A DNA stretch of 64,000 nt from Sva-07 sp963698565. GTDB taxonomy: Bacteria; Actinomycetota; Acidimicrobiia; Acidimicrobiales; Ilumatobacteraceae. The notes beneath the pieces were generated by a model. The model was not told the DNA's origin. It saw nothing but the letters and a program-made list of their open reading frames with translations, and made no database searches. Within the stretch, counting starts at the first letter, position 1. Each line of letters opens with the position of its first letter. Positions 17,128 to 26,583 of this stretch are shown in pieces. The stretch is from contig CAVORH010000002.1 in the NCBI GenBank assembly GCA_963698565.1, positions 1 to 64,000 on the forward strand, written 5' to 3'. A program made the position numbers and the translations under genes.

Positions 17128-17556
17128 GTGAAGGCAGCGATCTTGGTGGAGAGTCTGACGGGCAACACGTGGCACGCCGCGGAGAAGGTCGCCAGCCTCC
17201 TGGCGCAGGAGCGGTGGAGCATCACCGGGTTGTCGAAGGTGAAGCAGCCCGACTACGCCTCGATCCAGGAAGCCGACCTGATCATGGTCGGCACCTGGGT
17301 GCACGGCGCGTTCGTGTTCGGCCAGGCGCCCTGGGCGGTGTCGAACATCGCCAACCTGCCCGCCATGCGTGGGAAGCGGGCGGTGGGTTTCTGCACGTTC
17401 GCGCTCGACCCGGGCAAGGCACTCGACAAGCTCGACCAGGCACTCGGCGACACCGGTGCCTACGTGCTCGGCGGGATGGCGCTCAGTCGCAGCAAGCTCG
17501 ACCAGCACAGCGAGATCTTCGCCGAGCGACTGGTCGACGCCGTCGCCGTGCAGTGA
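17128..17556 (+). CDS. flavodoxin-like protein
   Basis: A 142-residue protein beginning MKAAILVESLTGNTWHAAEKVA, the flavodoxin fold with the phosphate loop SLTGNTW in place of the usual T/SxTGNT. A second loop (MVGTWVHGAFVF) fits the flavin ring region. It could carry electrons with FMN, or be a non-flavin relative. GTG 17128 follows AAGAAT by 7 nt (leaderless). Its stop is directly abutted by the stop of the convergent gene. Confidence 0.75.
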   Translation: MKAAILVESLTGNTWHAAEKVASLLAQERWSITGLSKVKQPDYASIQEADLIMVGTWVHGAFVFGQAPWAVSNIANLPAMRGKRAVGFCTFALDPGKALDKLDQALGDTGAYVLGGMALSRSKLDQHSEIFAERLVDAVAVQ

Positions 17557-18069
17557 TCAGCCGGTCGTGACCCCGCTGAGGTCGATGATCAGCGTGCGCT
17601 GGTTCTCGACCACTGGATTGACGCCCGACTCCGGCGGCGACAGCTCCGACACGTCGATGGTGTTGCCGTCACAGTCGATGAAGTCGCTCGTGCCGATGAC
17701 CTGCTCGACCGTGCAGCTCGCATCGCGTCCCGCCGGGTAGGCGTAGAAGATCTGCCAGCCTCGCGTGGGGTCGTCACCCTGATGGTCGAGCACCAGGGTG
17801 CGTTCGCCGCTGGTCGTGTTGAGCCCGGGGAAGATGATCGGGCCGTCCTCCTCGACGATCTGCGCGGCCGACTGGACCGACCCGACGGTGAACGTCGTCG
17901 GGGCGAGCCGCTCGGTGGTCTCGACGCCGTCGCGAGAGATCCAGGCGGCGATGCCCCAGGTGACGAGGCCGAGCACCACGAGGAAGGCGATGCCCCCGGC
18001 GACCGGCGTGATCGCGCGCGCCCAGGGAGACTTCAGCTTGACGGGCCGCGGTGCGGCAGCGTTCGACAC
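17557..18069 (-). CDS. membrane-anchored protein, unknown
   Basis: A 170-residue protein from GTG 18069. Basic N-terminus, one TM helix (AITPVAGGIAFLVVLGLVTWGIAAW), then an extracytoplasmic domain with two Cys (DASCTVEQ, DFIDCDGN) that could form a disulfide. No family recognised. GTG 18105 is an alternative longer start; no clear ribosome site favours either. Zero-gap convergent neighbour of the flavodoxin-like gene. Confidence 0.65.
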   Translation of the reverse strand: MSNAAAPRPVKLKSPWARAITPVAGGIAFLVVLGLVTWGIAAWISRDGVETTERLAPTTFTVGSVQSAAQIVEEDGPIIFPGLNTTSGERTLVLDHQGDDPTRGWQIFYAYPAGRDASCTVEQVIGTSDFIDCDGNTIDVSELSPPESGVNPVVENQRTLIIDLSGVTTG

Positions 18070-18164
18070 GCCCACAGTCTGCCTGCACAATGAATGGTCG
18101 AACACCCGATGTCGCGCCGGTCGTTTCGGCCTCGGGGTCGATCGTCACCTATGGTTCCTGCTTC

Positions 18165-18572
18165 GTGAAGCGCACGTATCGCATCGTCGTGGCGAAGCCG
18201 GGGCTCGATGGCCACGACCGGGGCGCCAAGACCATCACCAGGGCCCTACGGGACCACGGGTTCGAGGTCATCTACACGGGGCTCCACCAGACTCCCGAGC
18301 AGATCGCCGAAACCGTGCTGCAGGAGGACGCCGACGGGGTCGGTCTCTCCCTGCTGTCCGGTGCACACCTCACACTCTTCCCGCGCGTGATGGACGAACT
18401 CCGTGCCCGCGACCTCGGCGACGTGCTCGTGTTCGGTGGCGGCGTGATCCCGGACGCCGACGCCCGCGCCCTGCGCGAGCAGGGTGTCGCGGAGATCTTC
18501 GGGCCCGGCTCGTCGCTCAAGGCCATCGGACAATGGCTCGAGCAGGCGCTCGACGAACGCGACATCGACTGA
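18165..18572 (+). CDS. cobalamin-binding subunit of a methylmalonyl-CoA mutase-type enzyme
   Basis: A 135-residue stand-alone B12-binding domain. RIVVAKPGLDGHDRGAK contains the DxHxxG motif whose His ligates cobalt; SLLSGAH and VLVFGGGVIP are the further cobalamin-loop motifs. Such subunits pair with a separate catalytic large subunit to convert methylmalonyl-CoA to succinyl-CoA. GTG 18165 (MKRTYRIVV) has TATGGT 9 nt upstream. It lies 40 nt before sucC, whose substrate or product is succinyl-CoA. The large subunit is not in this window. Confidence 0.9.
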   Translation: MKRTYRIVVAKPGLDGHDRGAKTITRALRDHGFEVIYTGLHQTPEQIAETVLQEDADGVGLSLLSGAHLTLFPRVMDELRARDLGDVLVFGGGVIPDADARALREQGVAEIFGPGSSLKAIGQWLEQALDERDID

Positions 18573-18612
18573 ACACCACCGATCGAACCAGCAAGAAAGC
18601 GAGTACCCCCAC

Positions 18613-19758
18613 GTGGATCTCTTCGAGTATCAGGGCAAGCAGTACTTCGCCCGCTACGACATCCCGGTGAGCCGGGGTGGTCCCGCCGACACCGTCGACG
18701 AGGCCGTCACCGAGGCCAACCAGGCCGGGTATCCGGTCGTGGTCAAGGCGCAGGTGCAGGTCGGTGGCCGCGGCAAGGCCGGCGGCATCAAGCTCGCCGA
18801 CAACGAGGCCGAGGTCCGCGAGCACGCCGGGAACATCCTCGGCATGGACATCAAGGGCCACGTCGTCAAGCGTCTCTGGATCGAGCAGGCCTCCGACATC
18901 GACGAGGAGTACTACGCGTCCTTCACGCTCGACCGTGCCGCCAAGAAGCACCTGCTGATGCTCTCGGCCGAGGGCGGTGTCGAGATCGAAGCGGTCGCCG
19001 AGAGCAACCCCGACGCCATCGTCAAGCTCCACATCGATCCCGTCGACGGTCTCGATCTGGCCACCGCCCGCCAGGCCTGCGTCGACGCGAAGCTCCCGGA
19101 GCGGGCGCTCGACGGCGCCGCCGACATCCTCGTGAAGCTGTACCGGTGCTTCACCGAGGGCGACTGCGACCTCGCCGAGATCAACCCGCTGATCCTCAAG
19201 CCGACGGGGGAGGTGCACGCCCTCGACGCGAAGGTCACCCTCGACGAGAACGCCGAGTTCCGTCATCCGGAGTGGGAAGCGTTCCGCGGCCTCACCGAGA
19301 TGGACGAGCGCGAGAAGATGGCGGCCGAGAAGGGTCTGCAGTACATCGGCCTCGACGGCACGGTCGGGATCATCGCCAACGGCGCCGGACTCGCGATGTC
19401 GACGCTCGACGTCGTCAACCAGGTCGGTGGGTCGGCGGCCAACTTCCTCGACATCGGCGGTGGCGCCAATGCCGACGTGATGGCCGGAGCGCTCGAGGTG
19501 ATCAACTTCGACGACAAGGTCCAGTCGATCCTGATCAACATCTTCGGTGGCATCACCCGCGGTGAGGAGGTCGCCAAGGGCATCGTCGAGGCGATGGGCC
19601 GCGTCGATCTGCGGGCGCCGATCGTGATCCGCCTCGATGGCACCAATGCCGAGGAGGGTCGCCAGATCCTGCTCGACGCCGGCATCCCCGCCGACAAGCT
19701 CCGCTCGGAGCCAACCATGCTCGACGCCGCCCGTGCGGCCGTTGCGATCGCGAAGTGA
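18613..19758 (+). CDS. sucC: succinyl-CoA synthetase beta subunit
   Basis: A 381-residue ATP-grasp subunit (VDLFEYQGKQYFARYDIPV). Nucleotide-binding VVVKAQVQVGGRGKAGGIKL and metal/phosphate residues AEINPLIL are present, and the C-terminal half has the NIFGGITRGEEVAKGI segment. With SucD it makes ATP or GTP from succinyl-CoA in the TCA cycle. The GTG 18613 start follows aagaaagcgag. The length is normal (family about 385). sucD follows after 10 nt. Confidence 0.95.
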   Translation: MDLFEYQGKQYFARYDIPVSRGGPADTVDEAVTEANQAGYPVVVKAQVQVGGRGKAGGIKLADNEAEVREHAGNILGMDIKGHVVKRLWIEQASDIDEEYYASFTLDRAAKKHLLMLSAEGGVEIEAVAESNPDAIVKLHIDPVDGLDLATARQACVDAKLPERALDGAADILVKLYRCFTEGDCDLAEINPLILKPTGEVHALDAKVTLDENAEFRHPEWEAFRGLTEMDEREKMAAEKGLQYIGLDGTVGIIANGAGLAMSTLDVVNQVGGSAANFLDIGGGANADVMAGALEVINFDDKVQSILINIFGGITRGEEVAKGIVEAMGRVDLRAPIVIRLDGTNAEEGRQILLDAGIPADKLRSEPTMLDAARAAVAIAK

Positions 19759-19768
19759 GGAAGTAGTC

Positions 19769-20665
19769 ATGGCCATTTTCGTCAACGAGAACACCAAGGT
19801 CGTCGTCCAGGGCCTCACGGGCGGGCAGGGCAAGTACCACGGCCTTCGCAACCGTGACTACGGCACCCAGATCGTCGGTGGTGTCACGCCGGGCAAGGGC
19901 GGTCAGGACGTCGACGGGATCCCGATCTTCGACACCGTCGCCGAAGCGGTTGCGGCGACCGGAGCCGACGCGTCGTTCGTCGCCGTGCCGCCGAAGTTCG
20001 CCTCCGATGCGATCCTCGAAGCGGCCGCAGCGGGCATCGGCTTCGTGGTGTGCATCACCGAGGGCATTCCGGCCCAGGACGAGGCGAAGACCTACAACCT
20101 GCTGGTGCGCAACCACCCGAACACCCGCCTCCTCGGACCGAACTGCCCGGGCATCATCAGCCCGGGCAAGTGCAACATCGGCATCACCGCCGGCGAGATC
20201 GCCCAGGTTCCCTCGGCCGACGGTCCCAACGTCGGCATCGTCAGCCGCTCCGGCACGCTGACCTATCAGGCGCTCTACGAATTGAAGCAGAAGGGGATCG
20301 GCGTCTCGACGTGTGTCGGCATCGGCGGCGACCCCGTTCCCGGCACCAACTTCATCGACTGCCTCACCGAGTTCCAGGCCGACCCGGAGACGCACGCGAT
20401 CATGATGATCGGCGAGATCGGTGGATCGGCCGAGGAAGAGGCCGCCGAATACATCCGGGCCAACGTCACGAAGCCGATGAGCGCCTACATCGCGGGCGTC
20501 ACCGCGCCGGCCGGCAAGAAGATGGGCCACGCCGGCGCCATCGTGTCGGGCGGCAAGGGCACGGCCCAGGGCAAGATGGACGCGCTCGCCGCTGCTGGCG
20601 TGAAGGTCGGCCTCAACCCGACCGAGGCCGGCGAGCTGATGGCCGACATCGTCGCCTCACTCTGA
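19769..20665 (+). CDS. sucD: succinyl-CoA synthetase alpha subunit
   Basis: A 298-residue alpha subunit: CoA-binding Rossmann part (VVVQGLTGGQGKYHG, GGVTPGKGG) and the phosphohistidine segment KMGHAGAIVSGGKGTA with the active-site His. Start ATG 19769, with gaggaag 7 nt upstream. In one operon with sucC. A 48-nt palindrome follows the stop. Confidence 0.97.
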   Translation: MAIFVNENTKVVVQGLTGGQGKYHGLRNRDYGTQIVGGVTPGKGGQDVDGIPIFDTVAEAVAATGADASFVAVPPKFASDAILEAAAAGIGFVVCITEGIPAQDEAKTYNLLVRNHPNTRLLGPNCPGIISPGKCNIGITAGEIAQVPSADGPNVGIVSRSGTLTYQALYELKQKGIGVSTCVGIGGDPVPGTNFIDCLTEFQADPETHAIMMIGEIGGSAEEEAAEYIRANVTKPMSAYIAGVTAPAGKKMGHAGAIVSGGKGTAQGKMDALAAAGVKVGLNPTEAGELMADIVASL

Positions 20666-20669
20666 CCGC

Positions 20670-20717
20670 TTCTCGTGAACTCGTTGCGGATATTGCTCCG
20701 CAACGAGTTCACGAGAA
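20670..20717. repeat. 48-nt perfect-arm palindrome, family B
   Basis: Perfect 21-bp arms starting ttctcgtgaactcg and a 6-nt loop (20691-20696), between convergent sucD and the membrane gene at 20721. Shares the outer ttctcgtgaac with the element at 6946. Stable enough to terminate from either side, though no T-tract is seen. Confidence 0.9.
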
Positions 20718-20720
20718 CAC

Positions 20721-21266
20721 TCAGTTGGTGGGCGGTGGCGGCGGGAGCGGATCGTCGCCGGCCGGAGGGGGTGGAGGCGGCGTGCCGTCACCGGAGGCAC
20801 CGCCGCCCTGGGAGAAGCTCGACTTGAGCTTGTCCATGTCGGTGAGGTCCTTGAGGTCTCCTCCCGCACTGGTGAAGTTGAGGTAGGCCCCGACCTCGGC
20901 GATGATCGCCCACACCAGCGCCCCGTACATCCCGATGCCTCGGTCGGCGAAGTCGAACCTCGCGCCGAGGAGGAGGCACAGCAGCATCAGCAGCGTTCCC
21001 AGTGACGCCATCCCGAGGAAGATGAGCGGCCAGGGCTGCGACTCCGGGAGTTTGCCGAGCCCACGAGCCACGGCCAGGCCCCCGACGGCCACGATCAGGA
21101 TCCAGGCGAGACCGCCGGTGATGAAGTAGTCGAACGGACCGTCACCGCTCGCCGAGCCGAAACCGGTGTCGACCGTTGTCCAGTCGAGCGCGAAGCCGAG
21201 GATCAGCATCGCTGCGCCTCCGCCGATCATCAGCCAATCAGGCATCTTGAAGTTGCTGGTGTCCAT
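20721..21266 (-). CDS. four-helix membrane protein with Pro-rich tail, unknown
   Basis: A 181-residue protein from ATG 21266 (ribosome site ggaggga 8 nt upstream). TM helices at about residues 11-28, 52-70, 82-103 and 115-133, then a cytoplasmic tail ending in a Gly/Pro-rich stretch (long PPPPPP runs). No family recognised. It is divergent from purH, with about 140 nt between starts. Confidence 0.75.
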   Translation of the reverse strand: MDTSNFKMPDWLMIGGGAAMLILGFALDWTTVDTGFGSASGDGPFDYFITGGLAWILIVAVGGLAVARGLGKLPESQPWPLIFLGMASLGTLLMLLCLLLGARFDFADRGIGMYGALVWAIIAEVGAYLNFTSAGGDLKDLTDMDKLKSSFSQGGGASGDGTPPPPPPAGDDPLPPPPPTN

Positions 21267-21409
21267 GTCTGGGTTCCCTCCGTGTACGTCGTGTTCGCGT
21301 CCCCGTCGCCGACCGTAGTCCTGCAGTGGGTGCTCCTTGCGCGAGGCACCCGAAGTGTCGTCGCCGGTGACATGCCCGAACACCTCCTTCGGTTGACTAC
21401 GGTCGGGTC

Positions 21410-22927
21410 GTGCCCACCGCTCTGCTCTCCGTCTACGACAAGTCCGGCATCGTCGACTTCGCCTCCTCGCTCCACGAACTCGGATGGGACCTGGTCTCGA
21501 GTGGCGGAACCGCCCGAGCGATTGCCGAGGCGGGCGTGCCGGTCACCGACGTCGCCGAACTCACCGGGCTCCCTGCGATCCTCGGACACCGTGTCGTGAC
21601 GCTCCACCCCAAGATCCACGGCGGGATCCTGGCCGACCCGACCGATTCCGAACACGTCGCCGACATGGAGCACCACGGCATCGACCCGATCGACCTCGTC
21701 GTGGTCAACCTCTACCCGTTCTCGTCCGACCCGAGCATCGAGCTGATCGACATCGGTGGACCGGCGATGGTGCGCGCGGCGGCCAAGAATCACGCCCACG
21801 TCGGCGTGCTCGTCGACCCGGCCGACTACGACGCGGTGCTCGGCGAGTTGCGCAGCGGCGGCTCGCTCGGCGACGCCACGCGCCGTCGCCTCGCTCGCAC
21901 CGCCTTCGCCCACACCGCGTCGTACGACGCAGCGATCGTCACCTGGTTCGACGAGACCACACTCGCCGATGCCACCGACGCCGTGCCGGGTCTGCCGCCG
22001 TCGATCCACCTCGCGCTCGAGCTCGCCCAGCCGCTGCGCTACGGCGAGAACCCGCACCAGCAGGGGGCTCGCTACCGGCAGGCGGGAGCGGCGAGCTGGT
22101 GGGACTCGATGACCCAGCACGGCGGCAAGGAACTCAGCTACCTCAACGTGTTCGACACCGAGGCGGCGTGGCGCCTGGTCCACCGGTTCGACGACCCGGC
22201 CTGCGTCGTGGTGAAGCACGCCAACCCATGTGGCGTCGCCGTGGCGGATGACATCACCGAGGCCTACATCCGCGCGAACGGATGCGACCCGGTGAGTGCG
22301 TTCGGCGGGATCGTGGCGGCGAATCGCACGGTGACGGCCGAGATGGCCACGGCGCTCGGCGACGTGTTCACCGAGGTCGTGATCGCGCCCGACTTCGAAC
22401 CCGAGGCGCTGGAGATCTTCTCGGCGAAGAAGAACCTCCGGGTGATGTCGGCCAATGCGGCCTCGCCGCTGCCCTTCGACGTCCGGCCGGTCGACGGTGG
22501 GCTGCTCGTCCAGCAACCCGACCCGGTGGCCGGCCGCAGCGACGCGTGGCGGGTGGTCACCTCCACCCAGCCGACCGATGCGCAGTGGGCCGACCTCGAG
22601 TTCGCCTGGCAGGTGTGCGCCGCGGTGAGCAGCAACGCGATCGTCTACGCCAAGGACCTGCAGGCGTTCGGCATCGGCGCCGGCCAGCAGAACCGGCTCG
22701 ACTCCGCCCGCATCGCCGCCGAGCGCTCGGCCGGTCGAGCCGCTGGGGGAGCCTGCGCGAGCGATGCCTTCTTCCCCTTCCGTGACGGCCTCGACGCCGC
22801 CGCGGCGGCGGGCATCGCCACGGTGATCCAGCCCGGCGGGTCGGTGCGTGACGACGAAGTGATCGCGGCAGCCGACGAGCACGGCATCGCCATGGTCTTC
22901 ACCGGCCAACGCCACTTCCGCCACTGA
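21410..22927 (+). CDS. purH: bifunctional AICAR formyltransferase / IMP cyclohydrolase
   Basis: A 505-residue PurH catalysing the last two steps of IMP synthesis. N-terminal MGS-like cyclohydrolase (ALLSVYDKSGI, SSGGTARAI, GHRVVTLHPKIHGGIL) and C-terminal formyltransferase (LRYGENPHQQGA, VVVKHANPCGVA, FGIGAGQQNRLDSARIA, ASDAFFPFRDGLD). GTG 21410 has TACGGT exactly 6 nt upstream, a clear leaderless start. A palindrome follows the stop. Confidence 0.97.
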   Translation: MPTALLSVYDKSGIVDFASSLHELGWDLVSSGGTARAIAEAGVPVTDVAELTGLPAILGHRVVTLHPKIHGGILADPTDSEHVADMEHHGIDPIDLVVVNLYPFSSDPSIELIDIGGPAMVRAAAKNHAHVGVLVDPADYDAVLGELRSGGSLGDATRRRLARTAFAHTASYDAAIVTWFDETTLADATDAVPGLPPSIHLALELAQPLRYGENPHQQGARYRQAGAASWWDSMTQHGGKELSYLNVFDTEAAWRLVHRFDDPACVVVKHANPCGVAVADDITEAYIRANGCDPVSAFGGIVAANRTVTAEMATALGDVFTEVVIAPDFEPEALEIFSAKKNLRVMSANAASPLPFDVRPVDGGLLVQQPDPVAGRSDAWRVVTSTQPTDAQWADLEFAWQVCAAVSSNAIVYAKDLQAFGIGAGQQNRLDSARIAAERSAGRAAGGACASDAFFPFRDGLDAAAAAGIATVIQPGGSVRDDEVIAAADEHGIAMVFTGQRHFRH

Positions 22928-22931
22928 GCCT

Positions 22932-22960
22932 CTGCAGCAGGGGTCGGACCCCTGCTGCAG
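22932..22960. repeat. 29-nt palindrome, family A
   Basis: Perfect 14-bp arms ctgcagcaggggtc with a single central g. Convergent junction of purH and the DUF805 gene. Core ggggtcGgacccc differs from the other family A members only at the central base. Confidence 0.85.
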
Positions 22961-22967
22961 CAGGTCC

Positions 22968-23336
22968 TCAGGCGACGGCGGCGGGTTCTGCGGCGACGCC
23001 GTGGTCGTTCGGGCCGTTGGTGCCTTCGGTTGCGTAGAACACGATCAAGATGATGAAGCCGACGAACGGGATGAGCCCGATCAGCAGGAACCACCCCGAC
23101 TTGTTGGTGTCGTGCAACCGACGAATGGCCACGGCGATCGCCGGGATGATCGTTCCGATGGCGTAGACGAAGTAGAGCACCACGAAGAGCGACGTGATGT
23201 TCATCAGCACTGCGAGCACGATGTAGATGAGGAAGTTCGCCAGGACGAACCACCAGAACTCGGCCCGGCTCGCCCGCCCGTCGAACTTCGCGTAGCGCTG
23301 GAGCACCACGGTCTTCCAGATGTTGATCATGTCCAT
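22968..23336 (-). CDS. DUF805 membrane protein
   Basis: A 122-residue DUF805 (YhaH-like) protein. The family signature FDGRASRAEFWWFVLAN precedes TM helices, and RRLHDTNKSGWFLLIGLIP marks the conserved RxHDxxxSGWW-type loop. Four TM helices expected, function unknown in the family. ATG 23336 has aagggga 8 nt upstream. Confidence 0.9.
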   Translation of the reverse strand: MDMINIWKTVVLQRYAKFDGRASRAEFWWFVLANFLIYIVLAVLMNITSLFVVLYFVYAIGTIIPAIAVAIRRLHDTNKSGWFLLIGLIPFVGFIILIVFYATEGTNGPNDHGVAAEPAAVA

Positions 23337-23495
23337 GTGTGTTCGTCCCCTTGGTCATTTGGCCCGGTCGGGTCGTCGCGGAACGTAGCACCCGCTGCGA
23401 GGCGAATTGGTTGATCCTCCCCTGGCGGTCGGTCGCCATCCGATGACCGTGCGAACTGTCCTGTTCCGGTGGCGCGGCGTCGATAGTTTGTTCTG

Positions 23496-24380
23496 ATGGC
23501 CCGGATCCCGACGCTGCTCGAGCGACGACGCACGCTGTCGTTCGAGTTCTTCCCGCCGAAGACGTCGGGCGCGCACATGACACTCGGTCGTACCGTCGCG
23601 GCGCTCGAAGCGTTGCAGCCCGACTTCGTGTCGATCACGTACGGGGCGGGAGGCTCCGACCGGCATCGCACCGGTGACGTGGTCGAGTGGATGCGCGTCG
23701 AGACGCCGTGGGTCCCGATGCCGCACCTGACCTGTCGAGGGCACACCCGAGCCGATGTGGCGACCCTGCTCGACACCTACCAGCAGATCGGGATCGAGAA
23801 CATCCTGGCGCTCGGAGGTGACCCACCCGCTGATGGCCGCGACGAGGCCGGCGACTACCACTACGCCATCGAACTGCTCGAGGACGTCGTGGCGTCGGGA
23901 GCGTTCGCCGCGGGCGTCGCCGCGCATCCCGAGGTCCATCCGCGATCGCCCGATCGTGCCACCGACCGACGTCACCTCGCAGCGAAGCTGTCGATCGCCG
24001 ACTTCGCGCTCACCCAGTTCTTCTTCGAGGTCGAGCACTGGGTTCGCCTCGTCGACGAACTCTCCGATCTCGGTGTCGACAAGCCGGTGCTGCCGGGCAT
24101 CATGCCGATCACCAACAAGGCGCAGGTGAAGCGGATGGCCGACATGAGCGGCGCCGCACTGCCGACGTGGCTCGCCGAGCGCCTCGATGCCACCGATGAT
24201 CCCGACGAGGTCCGCCGCATCGGCATCGACGTGGCGTCACAGCTCTGCAGCGATCTGATCGACGCGGGCACACCCGGTCTGCACCTGTACGCGCTCAACC
24301 GACCGGACTCGGTCGTTGCGATCTGCGACAACCTCGGTCTCTCGAACGTCGATCCAGGTCAGGACCCGAGCGCCACGTGA
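23496..24380 (+). CDS. metF: methylenetetrahydrofolate reductase
   Basis: A 294-residue FAD-dependent TIM barrel producing 5-methyl-THF for methionine synthesis. Conserved LSFEFFPPKT (with catalytic Glu), VSITYGAGGS, HLTCRGHTRADV, NILALGGDPP and FALTQFFFEVEHW. ATG 23496 has TAGTTT 6 nt upstream (leaderless). Its stop overlaps the next gene's GTG start. Confidence 0.95.
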   Translation: MARIPTLLERRRTLSFEFFPPKTSGAHMTLGRTVAALEALQPDFVSITYGAGGSDRHRTGDVVEWMRVETPWVPMPHLTCRGHTRADVATLLDTYQQIGIENILALGGDPPADGRDEAGDYHYAIELLEDVVASGAFAAGVAAHPEVHPRSPDRATDRRHLAAKLSIADFALTQFFFEVEHWVRLVDELSDLGVDKPVLPGIMPITNKAQVKRMADMSGAALPTWLAERLDATDDPDEVRRIGIDVASQLCSDLIDAGTPGLHLYALNRPDSVVAICDNLGLSNVDPGQDPSAT

Positions 24381-26488
24381 AATCGCAGTCCGCCGACAGC
24401 GCAGCACACGCCCCGACGCGAGCCGACGTCAGACCGACGCAGCGGGTCGGCATCCCCTGGGGCAAGGGCCCCGACACGCTCGACGATCTGCAGCGGCCCT
24501 CGCGTTCGACGCAGTCGGTCGAGATCAGCCGGGTGCCCTACCTCCCCGGGCTCGACGGCATGCGGGCGCTCGCGGTGGTCGCGGTGATGGTGTACCACGC
24601 CAACGCCGACTGGCTGCCGGGCGGCTATCTCGGCGTCGAGGTGTTCTTCGTGATCTCGGGCTACCTGATCACGTTGTTGTTGATCTCCGAGAAGGAGCGC
24701 ACGTCGACCGTCGACATGAAGCACTTCTGGTACCGACGGGCCCGCCGCCTGCTCCCGGCGCTGTTCACGATGCTGATCGCGCTGACGATCTGGACGGCGC
24801 TGTTCGACCGCGACGCGCTCGGAAAGCTGCGCGGCGACGTCATCGCCGCACTCCTGTACGTCTCGAACTGGTACCAGATCTGGACGGGCGCGGGGTACAC
24901 CGCAGCGAACGAGTTCGCGCCGCTGCGCCACCTGTGGAGCCTCGCGGTCGAGGAGCAGTTCTACGTCGTGTGGCCGCTCGTGATGTTCGCGCTGCTCCGT
25001 GGCGGATCGCGACGGATCGCCGACATCAGCCGATGGCTGGTGGTCGTGGCGCTCGGCATCACGATCGTCACCGCCCTCGTGTACACCTCGGGCCCGATCG
25101 GAACACCGGAGGTCACACCGGACGCGTACTGGTCGGTGTTCGGTCGCGAGATCTCCAAGTTCGACTGGTCGTATCTCGGCACGTTCAGTCGCGCCGCCGG
25201 ACTGCTCCTCGGTGCGGCGTTCGCGATGGTGTGGCGTCCGGTCGCCGTGATGCGTGGGCCGCTGCGCACCAAGGGGCCGCTCCTCGACCTCGTGGCGCTG
25301 GTCGGTTTCGTGGCGCTCGCCGCGATGGTCTGGTGGATGTGGCTGATCGGCCCCGACGGTGGCAACCCCGTGCTGTTCCGTGGCGGGTTCGTGCTGTGTT
25401 CGATCGCAACGCTGATGATGATCGCTGCCGTCACCCACGAACGGGCCGCAACGTCGAAGGTGCTCAGCATCCCGGTGCTGCTCTGGATCGGCACCCGGTC
25501 GTACGGGCTGTACCTGTACCACTGGCCGATCTACCAGATCATCCGCGGCATCGCCGGCGTGCACCTGAAGTTCTACGAGTTCGTGTTCGCGATGATCGCC
25601 ACCGGCATCATCACCGAGCTGTCGTACCGCTTCATCGAGACACCGATCCGCAAGGGGACGATGGGGGAGTCGTGGCGTCGACTTCAGCGATCGCCGGCGA
25701 CGGGTGCCCGCAACGCACTGCTCGCCATCGGGGTCGTCGTCGCGGCGTTCGCCGTGTTCGCCGGGGTGAGCCTGGCGACGGCCGACGTGGTCGAGAACGA
25801 GGTGCGCCAGTCGCTCGACCAGGCCGAGGCGTCCACATGCGACGTCGTCAACGATCCGAACTGTGATGGTGTCGCCGACACCGGGGCGCCGGAGGCGACA
25901 ACGGTCGACGCCTCGGCATCGGACACGATCGCCTCCGGCACGGCAGCCACCGATCCCTCCGGCTCGGCCGTGGTTGCTCCACCGCCGGTCGAGACCACGT
26001 CCACGACGGTCGCGGCCGTCCCGGTCGCGAAGCTGGCGCTCGGTGATTCGGTGATGCTCGGCGCCGCCACCCAGCTGGCCGGCGACGGGTTCACGGTCGA
26101 CGCGGTCGAGAGCCGTGCGTTCGTCAACGGACTCGACACCATCCTGCAGCTCGAGCAGCAGGGGCGCCTCGGTGACGTGGTCGTGGTCCACCTGGGCACC
26201 AATGGTCCGATCAGCACGAACGACATGACCAGGATGATGGACGCCCTGGCCGGCGTGCCGCAGGTGCTGTTGCTCACGATCGACGTTCCGCGCGACTACA
26301 CCGGGCCGAACAATGCGCTGATCTACGACACGGTCAACACCTACCCCAACGTGTCCCTGCTCGACTGGGCGGGCCTGGCGGGTTCGTGTCCGGGTGACTG
26401 CTTCTACTCCGACGGTTTCCACCTGAGGCCCGACGGTCAGGACTACTACGCCGCGCTGATCAACGGCGCGTTGCAGACCCCGTCCTGA
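24377..26488 (+). CDS. acyltransferase-3 / SGNH-domain membrane protein (OatA-like), copy 1
   Basis: A 703-residue two-domain protein. Residues about 50-440 are an acyltransferase-3 TM domain (YLPGLDGMRALAVVAVMVYH, LRHLWSLAVEEQFYVVWPL, YGLYLYHWPIY). Residues about 530-700 are an extracytoplasmic SGNH hydrolase-like domain (LALGDSVMLGAA block I, HLGTNGP, SDGFHLRPDGQDYYA with the Asp-His pair). The layout matches OatA-type O-acetylation of cell-wall or surface glycans. GTG 24377 overlaps the metF stop, so translation is coupled. Thr/Ala-rich linker between domains. Confidence 0.9.
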   Translation: MKSQSADSAAHAPTRADVRPTQRVGIPWGKGPDTLDDLQRPSRSTQSVEISRVPYLPGLDGMRALAVVAVMVYHANADWLPGGYLGVEVFFVISGYLITLLLISEKERTSTVDMKHFWYRRARRLLPALFTMLIALTIWTALFDRDALGKLRGDVIAALLYVSNWYQIWTGAGYTAANEFAPLRHLWSLAVEEQFYVVWPLVMFALLRGGSRRIADISRWLVVVALGITIVTALVYTSGPIGTPEVTPDAYWSVFGREISKFDWSYLGTFSRAAGLLLGAAFAMVWRPVAVMRGPLRTKGPLLDLVALVGFVALAAMVWWMWLIGPDGGNPVLFRGGFVLCSIATLMMIAAVTHERAATSKVLSIPVLLWIGTRSYGLYLYHWPIYQIIRGIAGVHLKFYEFVFAMIATGIITELSYRFIETPIRKGTMGESWRRLQRSPATGARNALLAIGVVVAAFAVFAGVSLATADVVENEVRQSLDQAEASTCDVVNDPNCDGVADTGAPEATTVDASASDTIASGTAATDPSGSAVVAPPPVETTSTTVAAVPVAKLALGDSVMLGAATQLAGDGFTVDAVESRAFVNGLDTILQLEQQGRLGDVVVVHLGTNGPISTNDMTRMMDALAGVPQVLLLTIDVPRDYTGPNNALIYDTVNTYPNVSLLDWAGLAGSCPGDCFYSDGFHLRPDGQDYYAALINGALQTPS

Positions 26489-26583
26489 GCGCCGGCTGCC
26501 GGCCGAGGCGCCCGCTCGGCGGTGCCGATGGCGCGGTGGGATGACGCTGCGCTGACCACCTCCTCGGCGATACTGGATCCTCC

